NCBI RefSeq assembly: GCF_000270245.1
Contig: NC_015635.1
Span: forward strand, 1,674,001 to 1,738,000
Direction: 5' to 3'
DNA length: 64,000 bases
Source of the DNA: Microlunatus phosphovorus NM-1
GTDB taxonomy: Bacteria; Actinomycetota; Actinomycetes; Propionibacteriales; Propionibacteriaceae
Shown here: piece after piece, positions 36,518-47,320 of the stretch
Layout: every line of letters begins with the position of its first letter
Numbering within the stretch: the first letter of the stretch is position 1
Made by a program: the position numbers and the translations under genes
The notes under the pieces: generated by a model
The model's input: the letters and a program-made list of their open reading frames with translations, nothing else
What the model was told of the DNA's origin: nothing
Databases searched by the model: none

Positions 36518-36805
36518 GGCCCCCTTCGGCGCCACGCCCGGGCGGGTGGCTCAGCAACCAGGTCGAGCGTGCCCGTCGAGCGACGCAAGCTGCTGCGACG
36601 CAGCGCCCTGCTCGCCGGCGCCGCGGGGCCACCACGGCGGCCTCGGCCCTAAACCAACTCAACGACCCGTAACCCTGCACCTATCTGCGCGAGCACAAGT
36701 ACTGCCGGTGGAACCATCGGTGCCCGCAGCCCACACCCGAAGGGAGGACTTTAGGCTTGGCACGCGTGACGCAGAACGGCGCGTCACCGTGCACGAGGGG
36801 GCGAG
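36518..36805. other. IS flank and gap before the LuxR regulator, with a possible Tat-signal relic
   Basis: No intact gene. From GTG 36569 the plus strand reads VPVERRKLLRRSALLAGAAG and stops at 36652. This looks like a truncated twin-arginine signal peptide whose mature part is gone. The rest (36653-36793) shows nothing recognisable apart from the GAGGGGG ribosome-binding site of the next gene. Confidence 0.3.
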
Positions 36806-39553
36806 GTGCTCGAGCCATCGCTGACTGTCGACGGCGCGTCGACCAGCCGGCAATCCGCCACGCCCTCGGCCGGCAGACCCGTGGCGATCGTCGGCCGGGA
36901 TGCCGAGCTCGACCGGCTGGCCCGCTCGTACGCCAGCGCCCGCGCCGGCCACGCGCAGGTGGTGATCATCGAAGCCGAGGCCGGGATGGGAAAATCGGCT
37001 CTGCTGGAGCACTTCGTGCGGCGGCGCCCAGGCGCACGGGTGCGATGGCTGCGGTGCGACGAGTTCGAGCGAGACATCGCCTTTGCCGGCGCCGAGCGGC
37101 TGCTGGGGGTGGGCGACACCTTGACCGGCTGCTCGGAGGTCGAGGTCGGCCGTCGGCTGCTCGCCTGGCTCGGCGAGCAGCAGTCGGGCAAACGAGTCAC
37201 CGTGCTGGCCGTCGACGACGCCCAGTGGCTGGACCGGCCCACCCTGCACGCGTTGGCCTTCGCCCTACGTCGGCTGCGGGCCGATCGGACACTCAGCATC
37301 TTGACCCGCCGGCCGGGGCCGTCCAACGACGCGACCGTGCTGACTGAGGATCCGGCGGCGACCGCGATCGTTCGGCTCGACCCGCTCGACGCCGTTGCGG
37401 TGATTGCTCTGGCCCGGCGGCTCCGGTCGTGGTACCTATCGGACGACCTCGCCACCGGACTGGTCGGCAGCACCGGTGGGGTGCCACTCCTCGTGGCCGG
37501 AGCGATCCGTGGTGCTTCGGCTCCCGCGCAGCTTGTCCCGGACCAGGGCGGCAGGTCGACGATCAGTGCCACGGTCGCGACCGCCGTCGCCCGGATGCTC
37601 GGCTCGGTGGCGGCGGATGCTCGACGTCTGGTCGAGGCCAGTGCCGTGCTGGCCGAGCCCGTCGACCTGCTGGTCCTCGGTCGGATGACGGAGATCCCCG
37701 ATGCCGCGACCGCGGCCGCCGACGGCGCGCGGGCCGGGCTGCTGCGGACCGACGCCGATGGATCGGTTCGTTGCGCCCACGACCTCCTGACGGCGGCGGT
37801 CTATCGCGGGTTGTCCCCGGCCCGGCGGCGCGACCTGCACCGGCTGGCCACCGCCTGGACGACGGGCGATCGCCGACTGGCCCATCGAGCGGCGGCCAGC
37901 GCCGGTCCGTCGCCCGAGCTGGTCGCCGAGCTGACCGCCGCCGCTGACGCTGCCCGCGCTGCCCAGCGCCACCAGCTCGCGGCGGCCCATCGACTGCGCG
38001 CCCGGGGCGTCTGCGCGGACGCCCGGGTGCGGGACGAGCTGTTGCTGGAGGCCGTGATCGATCTGGTCGCGGCTCAGGATCTGGTCGGTGCCGACGAGCT
38101 CGCAGCCACGGTCGACGGGGGCGACCTCGGTGCGCTCGGCTGTCTGGCCCTCGGTCTGCTGGCCCGGGAGTCGGGGCAAGTTGCCGCGGCTCGCCGGCTG
38201 CTGCGGGACGCACTCGACCTGGCGGTGGTCGACGGCGACCGTAGGCTGTGCGAGCGCGCCGGGCTGGCTCAGGCGGTGCTGGCCGTCCGGCTGAACGAGG
38301 GTGAGGCGGCGGTCCGCGCGGTCACCTGGGCCGAGGAATCCGATGATCCCGAGCTCGCTGCGGACGCCTGCACGACCAAGGCGCTGGGCCTATGGCAACT
38401 CGGCGAACACCAGCAGGCGATCGAGGTGTTGGACAAGACGCTGTCAGCGGCCGGCGACACTCCGTGGGACGCCGAGGTGCTGGCGGTCCGCGCCATGGTC
38501 CGGGAATACCTCGGCCAGCTTCCGGAAGCCCTCGCGGACTACGATGCGGCGGTCGCACTGGACCCGATCTGGCGGCCTACGACCAATCACAGCCGCACCA
38601 GGGTCCTGCGCGCCACGACGCGGGTGCTGCTCGGCGACTGGGACGGCGCCGCCATCGATGCCGCGGCTGCTCGCACTCTTGCCCAGGCGGCTGCGCAGGC
38701 GTGGAGCATCCCGTTGGCGTACGCGGTCTCCGCTGACGTGCCGGCATGGCGTGGCCAGTTCGATCTCGCCGCCGACTACCTGGCCGAGGCCGACCGCGCC
38801 TTGCAGGTGCTCAGGCCGCCGCAGGTGCTCGACTTCGTGGTCGATCACCAGCTCGCACTGGCCACCGCGCGCGGCGACCATGGCGCTGTGGTCGACCTGC
38901 TCGAGCCCTTGTTGCGTACCGACTACCTGGCGCGGGCCGGAGTCATCCGCACCTACCGCTGGCCCTACCAGTGCTGGATCGACACCCAGATCGCGCTGGG
39001 AGACCTCGGTGCCGCGGAGCGGGCACTGGGCGACTACGAACGTGCCCTCGACCGGTGGCCGGGTGGTGCCGTCCCGCCGCGGCTGGGCTGGCTCCGTGGT
39101 CGGCTGGCCGAGGCCCGCGGCGAGCCGCTGGCCGCCCGGGACCACTACGCCTCGGATCTGCTCTGCCACGAGGTCAGACGGGCGCCCTTCGGGTATGCCG
39201 GACTGTTGTTGTCGCTCGGGCACGTCGAGCGAGTGCTGGGCAATCGTCGGGATGCGCTCGACCATCTCACCAAGGCACACCGGATCTTCTTGCAGCTGCG
39301 GGCCAATCCCGCCGAGCGGCTGTGCGCCGCGGAACTGGCGGCCTGCGGGCTCCCGGCCAGCCTCGCCGACCCGCTGCGACTCACCCCGCGTGAGGAGGAC
39401 GTGGCCGCGCTGGTTGAACGCGGTTACACCAACAAGGAGATCGCCGCCGAGCTCTATCTCACGCCCAAGACGGTCGAGTACCACCTGGGCAACATCTTCG
39501 CCAAGCTGGGCATCTCCAGCCGTCGTGAACTGCGCCGTCGGCGACAGGGCTGA
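36806..39553 (+). CDS. large LuxR-family (LAL-type) transcriptional regulator with AAA ATPase domain
   Basis: 915 aa from GTG 36806 after GAGGGGG. The N-terminal AAA_16-type ATPase has IVGRDAELDRLARSYASA, Walker A IIEAEAGMGKSALLEHF (about residue 58) and Walker B VTVLAVDDAQWLDRPTL. The middle ~500 residues are TPR-like helical repeats rich in Ala/Leu. The C-terminal LuxR HTH is LTPREEDVAALVERGYTNKEIA, then TPKTVEYHLGNIFAKLGI. LAL regulators are ligand- and ATP-dependent activators, often of catabolic or secondary-metabolite genes. Its targets are unknown; it lies between the IS3 element and ribF. Confidence 0.93.
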   Translation: MLEPSLTVDGASTSRQSATPSAGRPVAIVGRDAELDRLARSYASARAGHAQVVIIEAEAGMGKSALLEHFVRRRPGARVRWLRCDEFERDIAFAGAERLLGVGDTLTGCSEVEVGRRLLAWLGEQQSGKRVTVLAVDDAQWLDRPTLHALAFALRRLRADRTLSILTRRPGPSNDATVLTEDPAATAIVRLDPLDAVAVIALARRLRSWYLSDDLATGLVGSTGGVPLLVAGAIRGASAPAQLVPDQGGRSTISATVATAVARMLGSVAADARRLVEASAVLAEPVDLLVLGRMTEIPDAATAAADGARAGLLRTDADGSVRCAHDLLTAAVYRGLSPARRRDLHRLATAWTTGDRRLAHRAAASAGPSPELVAELTAAADAARAAQRHQLAAAHRLRARGVCADARVRDELLLEAVIDLVAAQDLVGADELAATVDGGDLGALGCLALGLLARESGQVAAARRLLRDALDLAVVDGDRRLCERAGLAQAVLAVRLNEGEAAVRAVTWAEESDDPELAADACTTKALGLWQLGEHQQAIEVLDKTLSAAGDTPWDAEVLAVRAMVREYLGQLPEALADYDAAVALDPIWRPTTNHSRTRVLRATTRVLLGDWDGAAIDAAAARTLAQAAAQAWSIPLAYAVSADVPAWRGQFDLAADYLAEADRALQVLRPPQVLDFVVDHQLALATARGDHGAVVDLLEPLLRTDYLARAGVIRTYRWPYQCWIDTQIALGDLGAAERALGDYERALDRWPGGAVPPRLGWLRGRLAEARGEPLAARDHYASDLLCHEVRRAPFGYAGLLLSLGHVERVLGNRRDALDHLTKAHRIFLQLRANPAERLCAAELAACGLPASLADPLRLTPREEDVAALVERGYTNKEIAAELYLTPKTVEYHLGNIFAKLGISSRRELRRRRQG

Positions 39554-39685
39554 TCGGCTCATCCCGACGCCCTGCGCTTCTCCGCCCGTGGTCGTCGGTC
39601 GCCTGCTCTCTCCGCAGCCGTGGTTAACTGTCGCTGATTTCACCGTCGCCGACGGTGAGAGAGTCCAGGAGGGCGGAGCTACACG

Positions 39686-40585
39686 ATGAGCCAGCGCACG
39701 GTCGTCGTCATCGGAAACTTCGACGGAGTGCACCGCGGCCACGTCGCGTTGTTGCGCCTGGCGAAGCAGTCCGAGCCGAACGCCCGGCTGGTGGCCATCA
39801 CCTTCTGGCCGCATCCGATGTCGGTGGTCCGTCCAGACCAGACACCCGCGCTGCTGTGCGGGCTGGAACGGCGTCGCCAGCTGCTCACCGAGGCGGGTGT
39901 CGACGAGGTGGTGGTGCTGGAATTCACTTCCGAGGTGGCGAGTTGGAGTCCGGAGGAGTTTGTCGACCGGGCCCTCCGGCCGCTGCATCCGGCGCGGGTC
40001 GTGGTGGGGGAGAACTTCCGCTTCGGCTTCCGGGCCGCCGGCGATCCAGAGCTGCTGGGCAAGCTCGGAGCCGGCGAGTTCGTCGTCGATGCCGTGCCCC
40101 TGTTCTCCGACGGTGCGTGGGCGTCGTCGTCGACCCTGATCCGGCACGCCGTCGACGAAGGTGACTTCGGCCGGGTTCGCGAGCTCACCGACCAGGTCTT
40201 CCGGATGACCGGAGTCGTCGTCCAAGGAGATCGCAGGGGTCGGCAGATGGGCTTCCCGACGGCCAACATCATTCCCGCTCCGGGACTGGCCGTGCCGGCC
40301 GACGGCGTCTATGCCGGCTGGCTCACCCGGCTCGATTCCGGCGATGCGGCGCGTTGGCCGGCCGCGATCTCCGTTGGCACCAACCCCACCTTCGACGGCG
40401 TTCAGCGCCGGGTGGAGGCGTACGTGCTGGATCGCGACGACCTGGAGCTCTACGGTGTCGAGATCGCCGTCGACTTCTATGCACGGTTACGCGGTCAGGT
40501 GAAATACCGCGGGATGGAGGCCCTGATCGAGCAGATGCATGCCGACGTCGAGCAGGTCCGTCACATCCTGCACGCCGCCGGTTAG
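39686..40585 (+). CDS. ribF: bifunctional riboflavin kinase / FAD synthetase
   Basis: 299 aa from ATG 39686. The N-terminal FAD-synthetase (nucleotidyltransferase) domain starts VVVIGNFDGVHRGHVALLRLA, a HIGH-like motif; GENFRFGFRAAGD and SSSTLIRHAV follow. The C-terminal riboflavin-kinase barrel has GDRRGRQMGFPTANI, then GVYAGWLTRLD and the late RVEAYVLDRDDLELYG. It converts riboflavin to FMN and FAD. In actinobacteria it usually follows truB and precedes rpsO; both neighbours are displaced here. Confidence 0.96.
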   Translation: MSQRTVVVIGNFDGVHRGHVALLRLAKQSEPNARLVAITFWPHPMSVVRPDQTPALLCGLERRRQLLTEAGVDEVVVLEFTSEVASWSPEEFVDRALRPLHPARVVVGENFRFGFRAAGDPELLGKLGAGEFVVDAVPLFSDGAWASSSTLIRHAVDEGDFGRVRELTDQVFRMTGVVVQGDRRGRQMGFPTANIIPAPGLAVPADGVYAGWLTRLDSGDAARWPAAISVGTNPTFDGVQRRVEAYVLDRDDLELYGVEIAVDFYARLRGQVKYRGMEALIEQMHADVEQVRHILHAAG

Positions 40586-40770
40586 GAGCAGGCTCCCTAG
40601 CCAACCGCGAGACTGGCCGATCTCCAGGCCTGCACGGCGTCCGCATAGCGGCTACTGCGACTTGCGAGACCCAAGAACCTCATTCGCCACATCCGTATCT
40701 TCCTACCAGGTGGAGGATCCGGCAGTCGCTGCCCACGCCCTCCCGGTTCGCCGAGAAGGAGAAGCCGCCC

Positions 40771-40829
40771 TCGAGAAGGAGCAATCGCAGGTCAAACGGC
40801 CTGTTTGACCTGTAATTGCTCCTTCTCGA
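40771..40829. repeat. 59-nt palindrome (27-position stem, 5-nt loop)
   Basis: The left arm has TCGAGAAGGAGCAAT (40771-40785) and CAGGTCAAAC (40788-40797). The right arm is GTTTGACCTG (40803-40812) and ATTGCTCCTTCTCGA (40815-40829). Only a C-A mismatch and a G-T wobble interrupt the stem at 40786-40787 against 40813-40814. A diverged half-copy of the right arm occurs at 53345-53367. There is no T-tract. Confidence 0.85.
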
Positions 40830-40935
40830 TGAAGACGGTCGCGACTGAATCACCATTTGGCGCGTTCGTGGCAGTCACACTGTTCGACTGGCTCGGTGCC
40901 CCGATCGTACGTACCTCCTCATGGCACGTCCGGCG

Positions 40936-41006
40936 CATCGAGAGGTGCGCCAGGGTTGCTTCAAGTGCGGCGAAGCAACCCTGGCGCACCACTGAGTGCG
41001 CGCTCA
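40936..41006 (-). repeat. 71-bp palindromic dispersed repeat, copy 2 (inverted)
   Basis: In reverse orientation to copy 1 and of identical length. CATCGA (40936-40941) corresponds to copy 1's TCGATG. A perfect 19-bp stem follows (40944-40962 with 40972-40990) around a 9-nt loop, then the near-palindrome TGAGTGCGCGCTCA (40993-41006). The loop (AAGTGCGGC) has the plus-strand orientation of copy 1's loop (AAGTGTCGC) although the flanks are reversed. Confidence 0.85.
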
Positions 41007-41119
41007 CTATGGCGGTGGGCGTTCAAGGCCCTCCTCGGCCCCGGGCGCCCCGGCGGATGCGACTTCGCACCGTTTCGGTCTACTTCGAACCAGGTGCACC
41101 TGGGGGTGCGCAGTAGCAG

Positions 41120-42064
41120 TTAGTGGTGCGGAGTGGAGATTGCTTGGACCGTGATCTTGCGCTCCACCTCGGTGACCAGGGTGGCGTCAAAGCTTCCCGG
41201 ACCCGGGACCTGGGCGTTTGCCACGCCGGCGGCGGTGGCCAGCCGGAGCGCGCTGCCCAGGTCGTCGCCCTGATCCAGCCTGGCCAGCAGACCGGCGAGG
41301 AAGGAGTCGCCGCTGCCGACCGGGAACCTTCCGCGCAGGCCGGGCGCGGCGACCGCGTGGATTCGACCGTCAGCGGTCAGTCCGATCGACCCGGCTGCGC
41401 CGTCGGTGAGTACGACGATGCCGCCGGACTTGGCCTGCACCGCGCGCGCCAGCTCCGTGAGGTCGGTGGCGGGATCAGCGCCCAGCACTTGGGCGGCCTC
41501 CGCCCGGTTGATCTTCACCAGCTCGGGGTGACTGTGCAGCAGCGGCACCAGCGAGGCGCCATGCGTGTCGACCGCCACCTGTCGGCCCGCGTGATGGGCA
41601 AGCTCGGCCAGTTCGGCAAGCCCGGTCGGCGGCAACCCGCGTGGCGGGCCGCCGGAGATGACCAGCCAGCCTTGCCTTGCCGCCAGCTCCGAGGTGAGCG
41701 CCTCTCGGGCTGCTGCCCACACCTCGGCGGGGATCGGCTCGGCGTATTCGTAGATCTCGGTCAGCTCATCGGAATCGTCCGAGCTGATGGACACGCAGGT
41801 CCGGGTCAGCACCGGGGTGCCCACCCGGTGCACCGCGATCTTGGCCTTGGCCAGCTCGTCGGCCAGCCAGTCCCCGGTCCAGCCGCCCAGCACGGCGACG
41901 ATCGAGACATCCGCGCCCAAGGCTGCTGCCGCCCGGGCGAAGTTGAGCGGCTTGCCACCCGCCCGGCGAACGACCTGGGTAGGACGATGGATCTGGCCCA
42001 GCTCGAGATGCCCGACGACATAGGTGAGGTCCACGGACGGGGTCAACCCGGCGACAGTGATCAT
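41120..42064 (-). CDS. PfkB-family sugar kinase (1-phosphofructokinase-like)
   Basis: 314 aa from ATG 42064, placed just behind a -10 element; the longer open frame upstream is antisense to rpsO and rejected. The start MITVAGLTPSVDLTYVV and GGKPLNFARAAAALGADVSIVAVLGGWTG match the 1-phosphofructokinase/tagatose-6-phosphate kinase branch. The substrate-binding VISGGPPRGLP, NRAEAAQVLG, and the ATP/anion-hole motif PVGSGDSFLAGLLA with the catalytic Asp follow. It phosphorylates a sugar or sugar phosphate. No PTS or sugar transporter is adjacent, so the substrate is uncertain. It is divergent from rpsO. Confidence 0.85.
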   Translation of the reverse strand: MITVAGLTPSVDLTYVVGHLELGQIHRPTQVVRRAGGKPLNFARAAAALGADVSIVAVLGGWTGDWLADELAKAKIAVHRVGTPVLTRTCVSISSDDSDELTEIYEYAEPIPAEVWAAAREALTSELAARQGWLVISGGPPRGLPPTGLAELAELAHHAGRQVAVDTHGASLVPLLHSHPELVKINRAEAAQVLGADPATDLTELARAVQAKSGGIVVLTDGAAGSIGLTADGRIHAVAAPGLRGRFPVGSGDSFLAGLLARLDQGDDLGSALRLATAAGVANAQVPGPGSFDATLVTEVERKITVQAISTPHH

Positions 42065-42071
42065 CTGACCC

Positions 42072-42077
42072 ACCCTA
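42072..42077 (-). promoter_or_regulatory. TANNNT -10 element, PfkB kinase gene
   Basis: TAGGGT on the minus strand lies 7 nt before ATG 42064, predicting a leaderless transcript and fixing the start. Confidence 0.6.
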
Positions 42078-42325
42078 GGGGGCGCCGGGAGCACCGGTCC
42101 GTCGGCTAGTTGCTGGCATGTCCGGAGATGTCGGGGGTTCAGCCAGCAACTTGATGCGGCTTCGGGTTGGGGGATGACGATTCGGTGTTCCTTCGCAGTC
42201 GCTGGTAACCTCGTAAACGCCGTTCGAACGGCCGCGGACACCCAAGAGCTCCCGAGCACACCGAGTGCGACCTCGACAGAGGATTCCAGGGGCGCCGCGC
42301 AACGGGAAACCGAGAGGAGAACTGA

Positions 42326-42595
42326 GTGTCGATCGACGCTGCAGCGAAGAAGAAGATCATCGACGAGTATGCGACCAGCGAAGGTGACACCGGCTCTCCG
42401 GAGGTCCAGGTCGCGATCCTCACCAAGCGGATCTCGCACCTGACCGAGCATCTCAAGGAGCACAAGCACGACCACCACAGCCGCCGCGGCCTGATGCTGC
42501 TCGTCGGTCAGCGTCGTCGGCTGCTCAACTATGTCGCCAAGACCGACATCGAGCGCTATCGCTCGCTGATCGAACGTCTCGGCCTCCGCCGCTGA
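42326..42595 (+). CDS. rpsO: 30S ribosomal protein S15
   Basis: 89 aa from GTG 42326 with GAGAGGAG upstream. S15 binds the central domain of 16S rRNA early in 30S assembly. It has the full family pattern: [44 protein letters not shown], and [20 protein letters not shown]. It precedes pnp, as in most bacteria, with a strong hairpin between them. Its ~260-nt upstream region, shared with the divergent kinase, should hold its promoter. Confidence 0.97.
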   Translation: MSIDAAAKKKIIDEYATSEGDTGSPEVQVAILTKRISHLTEHLKEHKHDHHSRRGLMLLVGQRRRLLNYVAKTDIERYRSLIERLGLRR

Positions 42596-42602
42596 GTTCA
42601 CC

Positions 42603-42646
42603 GGAGCGGTTCTCCGCAAGCCCTCAAGGCCTAGGGGAACCGCTCC
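42603..42646 (+). terminator. rpsO-pnp intergenic hairpin
   Basis: GGAGCGGTTCTCC (42603-42615) pairs with GGGGAACCGCTCC (42634-42646), a 13-position stem with one T-G wobble and an 18-nt loop, starting 7 nt after the rpsO stop. No T-tract follows. It could be an attenuator, a 3'-end stabiliser, or an RNase III-type processing site comparable to the pnp leader of enterobacteria (inference). Confidence 0.65.
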
Positions 42647-42927
42647 GCTGCTTTGCGTACAACTGCAGAACAACTTCATACGCCACAACCAATAGGTGAT
42701 TGCATCCCACACGAGCTCACGAGCACCTGCTCGGTCTCCGGTAGTGGTCTTCGGGACAGCGGCCGTCGCGGCCGCAGGAAGCCCGCGGACCTCGATCGAA
42801 GACCGGCGCTCGCCTCGAAGCTGTCCTGGTCGATGGACCGGGCGCAAGGCGATGACGCACGTCAGCCCAGGGTGTGGATGCAGTCCCACAGCGGCGCCGA
42901 CCCCGGCGCCAGAGTAGGAGCATCCCT
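42647..42927. other. pnp leader region
   Basis: About 280 nt without a supported gene. Only GTAGGAG before the pnp GTG is recognisable. Such a long leader fits post-transcriptional control of pnp, but I see no specific motif. Confidence 0.4.
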
Positions 42928-45123
42928 GTGGAGGGACCCGACCTTCAGTTCACCGAGGCGATCATCGACAACGGAGCTCACGGCAAGCATGTCGTGCGCT
43001 TCGAGTCCGGTCTGCTCGCCCGCCAGGCCGCCGGTTCGGCGACCGTTTATCTCGATGACGACACGATGCTGCTTTCGGCCACCACGGCCCAGAGCAAGCC
43101 GCGCGACGCCATCGACTTCTTCCCCTTGACCGTCGACGTCGAGGAGCGGATGTATGCCGCGGGCCGGATCCCCGGCTCGTTCTTCCGTCGCGAGGGCCGC
43201 CCCAGCGAGGGCGCCATCCTCACCTGTCGGCTGATCGACCGGCCGCTGCGCCCCTGCTTCGTCAAGGGCCTGCGCAACGAGGTCCAGGTCGTCGTGACCG
43301 TGATGGCCCTCAACCCCAACAAGAGCTACGACGTGGTGGCCATCAACGCCGCGTCGCTGTCCACCACGCTGGCCGGGCTGCCGTTCACCGGCCCGGTCGG
43401 CGGCGTCCGCGTCGCCCTGCTCGGTGACCAGTGGGTCGGCTTCCCCGACGTCGACCAGCTGGAGAACGCGGCCTTCGACATGGTCGTGGCCGGCCGGGTG
43501 CTGGCCGACGGCGACGTCGCGATCATGATGGTCGAGGCCGAGTCGACCGAGGAGACCTGGGCCCTGGTCGGCGAGGGCAGGACCGCCCCGACCGAGGAGG
43601 TCGTGGCCGCCGGCCTCGAGGCCGCCAAGCCGTTCATCAAGGCGCTCTGCGACGCGCAGGCCGAGCTGGCCTCTCGGTTCCCGAAGGCCACCCAGGAGTT
43701 CCCCATCTTCCTGGACTACCAGGACGACGCGTACGCGGCGGTGGCCGAGGTCGCGACCGAGCGGCTGGCTCAGGTGATGACCATCGCCGACAAGCAGACC
43801 CGCGAGGAGTCCACCGAGACCCTCAAGGACGAGATCAAGGCCGAGCTCGCCGAGCGTTTCGAGGGCCGCGAGAAGGAGATCACCGGGGCCTTCCGGGCGC
43901 TCACCAAGAAGCTCGTCCGGCAGAAGATCCTCACCGAGAAGGTGCGTATCGACGGCCGCGGGCTGGCCGACATCCGGACCCTGTCCGCGGAGGTCGCTGT
44001 GATCCCGCGGGTGCACGGCTCGGCGCTGTTCCAGCGCGGCGAGACCCAGATCCTGGGCGTCACCACGCTGAACATGCTGGGCATGGAGCAGAAGCTCGAC
44101 ACGCTGGCGCCGGAGACCACCAAGCGCTACATGCACAACTACAACTTCCCGCCCTACTCGACCGGTGAGACCGGCCGGGTCGGTTCGCCGAAGCGGCGGG
44201 AGATCGGCCACGGTGCGCTCGCCGAGCGGGCCTTGGTCCCGGTGCTGCCGTCGCGCGAGGAGTTCCCGTACGCGATCCGTCAGGTCTCCGAGGCGCTGGG
44301 CTCCAACGGCTCCACCTCGATGGGCTCGGTCTGCGCGTCGACCCTGGCCCTGCTGAACGCCGGTGTGCCGCTGCGCGCCCCGGTCGCAGGCATCGCCATG
44401 GGACTGGTGTCCGACACCGTCGACGGCCAGACCTCGTACGTGGCGCTGACCGACATCCTGGGTGCCGAGGACGCGTTCGGCGACATGGACTTCAAGGTCG
44501 CCGGCACCAAGGACTTCATCACCGCCCTGCAGCTGGACACCAAGCTCGACGGTATCCCTGCCTCGGTGCTGGCCCAGGCGCTGACCCAGGCCAAGGACGC
44601 CCGGCTCACCCTGCTGGACGTGATGGCTGAGGCCATCGACCGGCCGGATGAGATGAGCCTGTACGCGCCGCGGATCATCACCGTGAAGATCCCGGTTGAC
44701 AAGATCGGTGAGGTGATCGGGCCCAAGGGCAAGGTGATCAACCAGATCCAGGACGACACCGGCGCCGAGATCAGCATCGAGGACGACGGCACCATCTACA
44801 TCGGTGCCGACGCCGGCGACAAGGCCGAGGCGGCCCGCACCATGATCAACGCGATCGCCAACCCGACCATGCCGGAGAAGGGCGAGCGCTACCTGGGCAC
44901 GGTCGTCAAGATCACCGCCTTCGGGGCGTTCGTCTCGCTGCTGCCCGGCAAGGACGGTCTGCTGCACATCTCCAAGCTGCGTCCGCTCGCCGGCGGTGCC
45001 CGTGTGGAGAGTGTCGAGGACGTGGTCAGCGTGGGTCAGAAGATCCAGGTGGAGATCAACGAGGTCGACGATCGCGGCAAGCTGTCGCTGATCCCGGTGA
45101 TCGAGGAGCCGGCGACCGTCTAA
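42928..45123 (+). CDS. pnp: polyribonucleotide nucleotidyltransferase (PNPase)
   Basis: 731 aa from GTG 42928, chosen because GTAGGAG precedes it and the protein then starts [15 protein letters not shown]. Phosphorolytic 3'-5' exoribonuclease (guanosine pentaphosphate synthetase in actinobacterial nomenclature). Two RNase PH domains: the first with [18 protein letters not shown], the second with [19 protein letters not shown] and [20 protein letters not shown] helical linker lies between them. The KH domain ([17 protein letters not shown]) and S1 domain ([23 protein letters not shown]) are at the C-terminus. The M16 peptidase gene follows after 9 nt. Confidence 0.97.
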   Translation: MEGPDLQFTEAIIDNGAHGKHVVRFESGLLARQAAGSATVYLDDDTMLLSATTAQSKPRDAIDFFPLTVDVEERMYAAGRIPGSFFRREGRPSEGAILTCRLIDRPLRPCFVKGLRNEVQVVVTVMALNPNKSYDVVAINAASLSTTLAGLPFTGPVGGVRVALLGDQWVGFPDVDQLENAAFDMVVAGRVLADGDVAIMMVEAESTEETWALVGEGRTAPTEEVVAAGLEAAKPFIKALCDAQAELASRFPKATQEFPIFLDYQDDAYAAVAEVATERLAQVMTIADKQTREESTETLKDEIKAELAERFEGREKEITGAFRALTKKLVRQKILTEKVRIDGRGLADIRTLSAEVAVIPRVHGSALFQRGETQILGVTTLNMLGMEQKLDTLAPETTKRYMHNYNFPPYSTGETGRVGSPKRREIGHGALAERALVPVLPSREEFPYAIRQVSEALGSNGSTSMGSVCASTLALLNAGVPLRAPVAGIAMGLVSDTVDGQTSYVALTDILGAEDAFGDMDFKVAGTKDFITALQLDTKLDGIPASVLAQALTQAKDARLTLLDVMAEAIDRPDEMSLYAPRIITVKIPVDKIGEVIGPKGKVINQIQDDTGAEISIEDDGTIYIGADAGDKAEAARTMINAIANPTMPEKGERYLGTVVKITAFGAFVSLLPGKDGLLHISKLRPLAGGARVESVEDVVSVGQKIQVEINEVDDRGKLSLIPVIEEPATV

Positions 45124-45132
45124 AGCGGACCG

Positions 45133-47310
<2,178 letters not shown>

Positions 47311-47320
<10 letters not shown>

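Larger units (their letters stand above)
40586..41119. other. 534-bp gene-free region rich in palindromes
   Basis: It holds the long hairpin at 40771-40829 and the 71-bp repeat copy at 40936-41006. Open frames here (for example a plus-strand frame starting MKTVATESPFGAF near 40830) begin inside a hairpin arm, lack ribosome-binding sites and run through the repeats, so I do not call them genes. Both flanking genes end toward it. Confidence 0.6.

Noticed and set aside
40805-41116. 103-codon plus-strand frame between the two palindromes
   Set aside because: Starts inside a hairpin arm, lacks a ribosome-binding site and is built from repeat DNA; no family resemblance.
41120-42889. 589-codon frame as a fused protein including the PfkB kinase
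   Set aside because: The extra N-terminal part is antisense to rpsO; the kinase begins at ATG 42064 behind its own -10 element.
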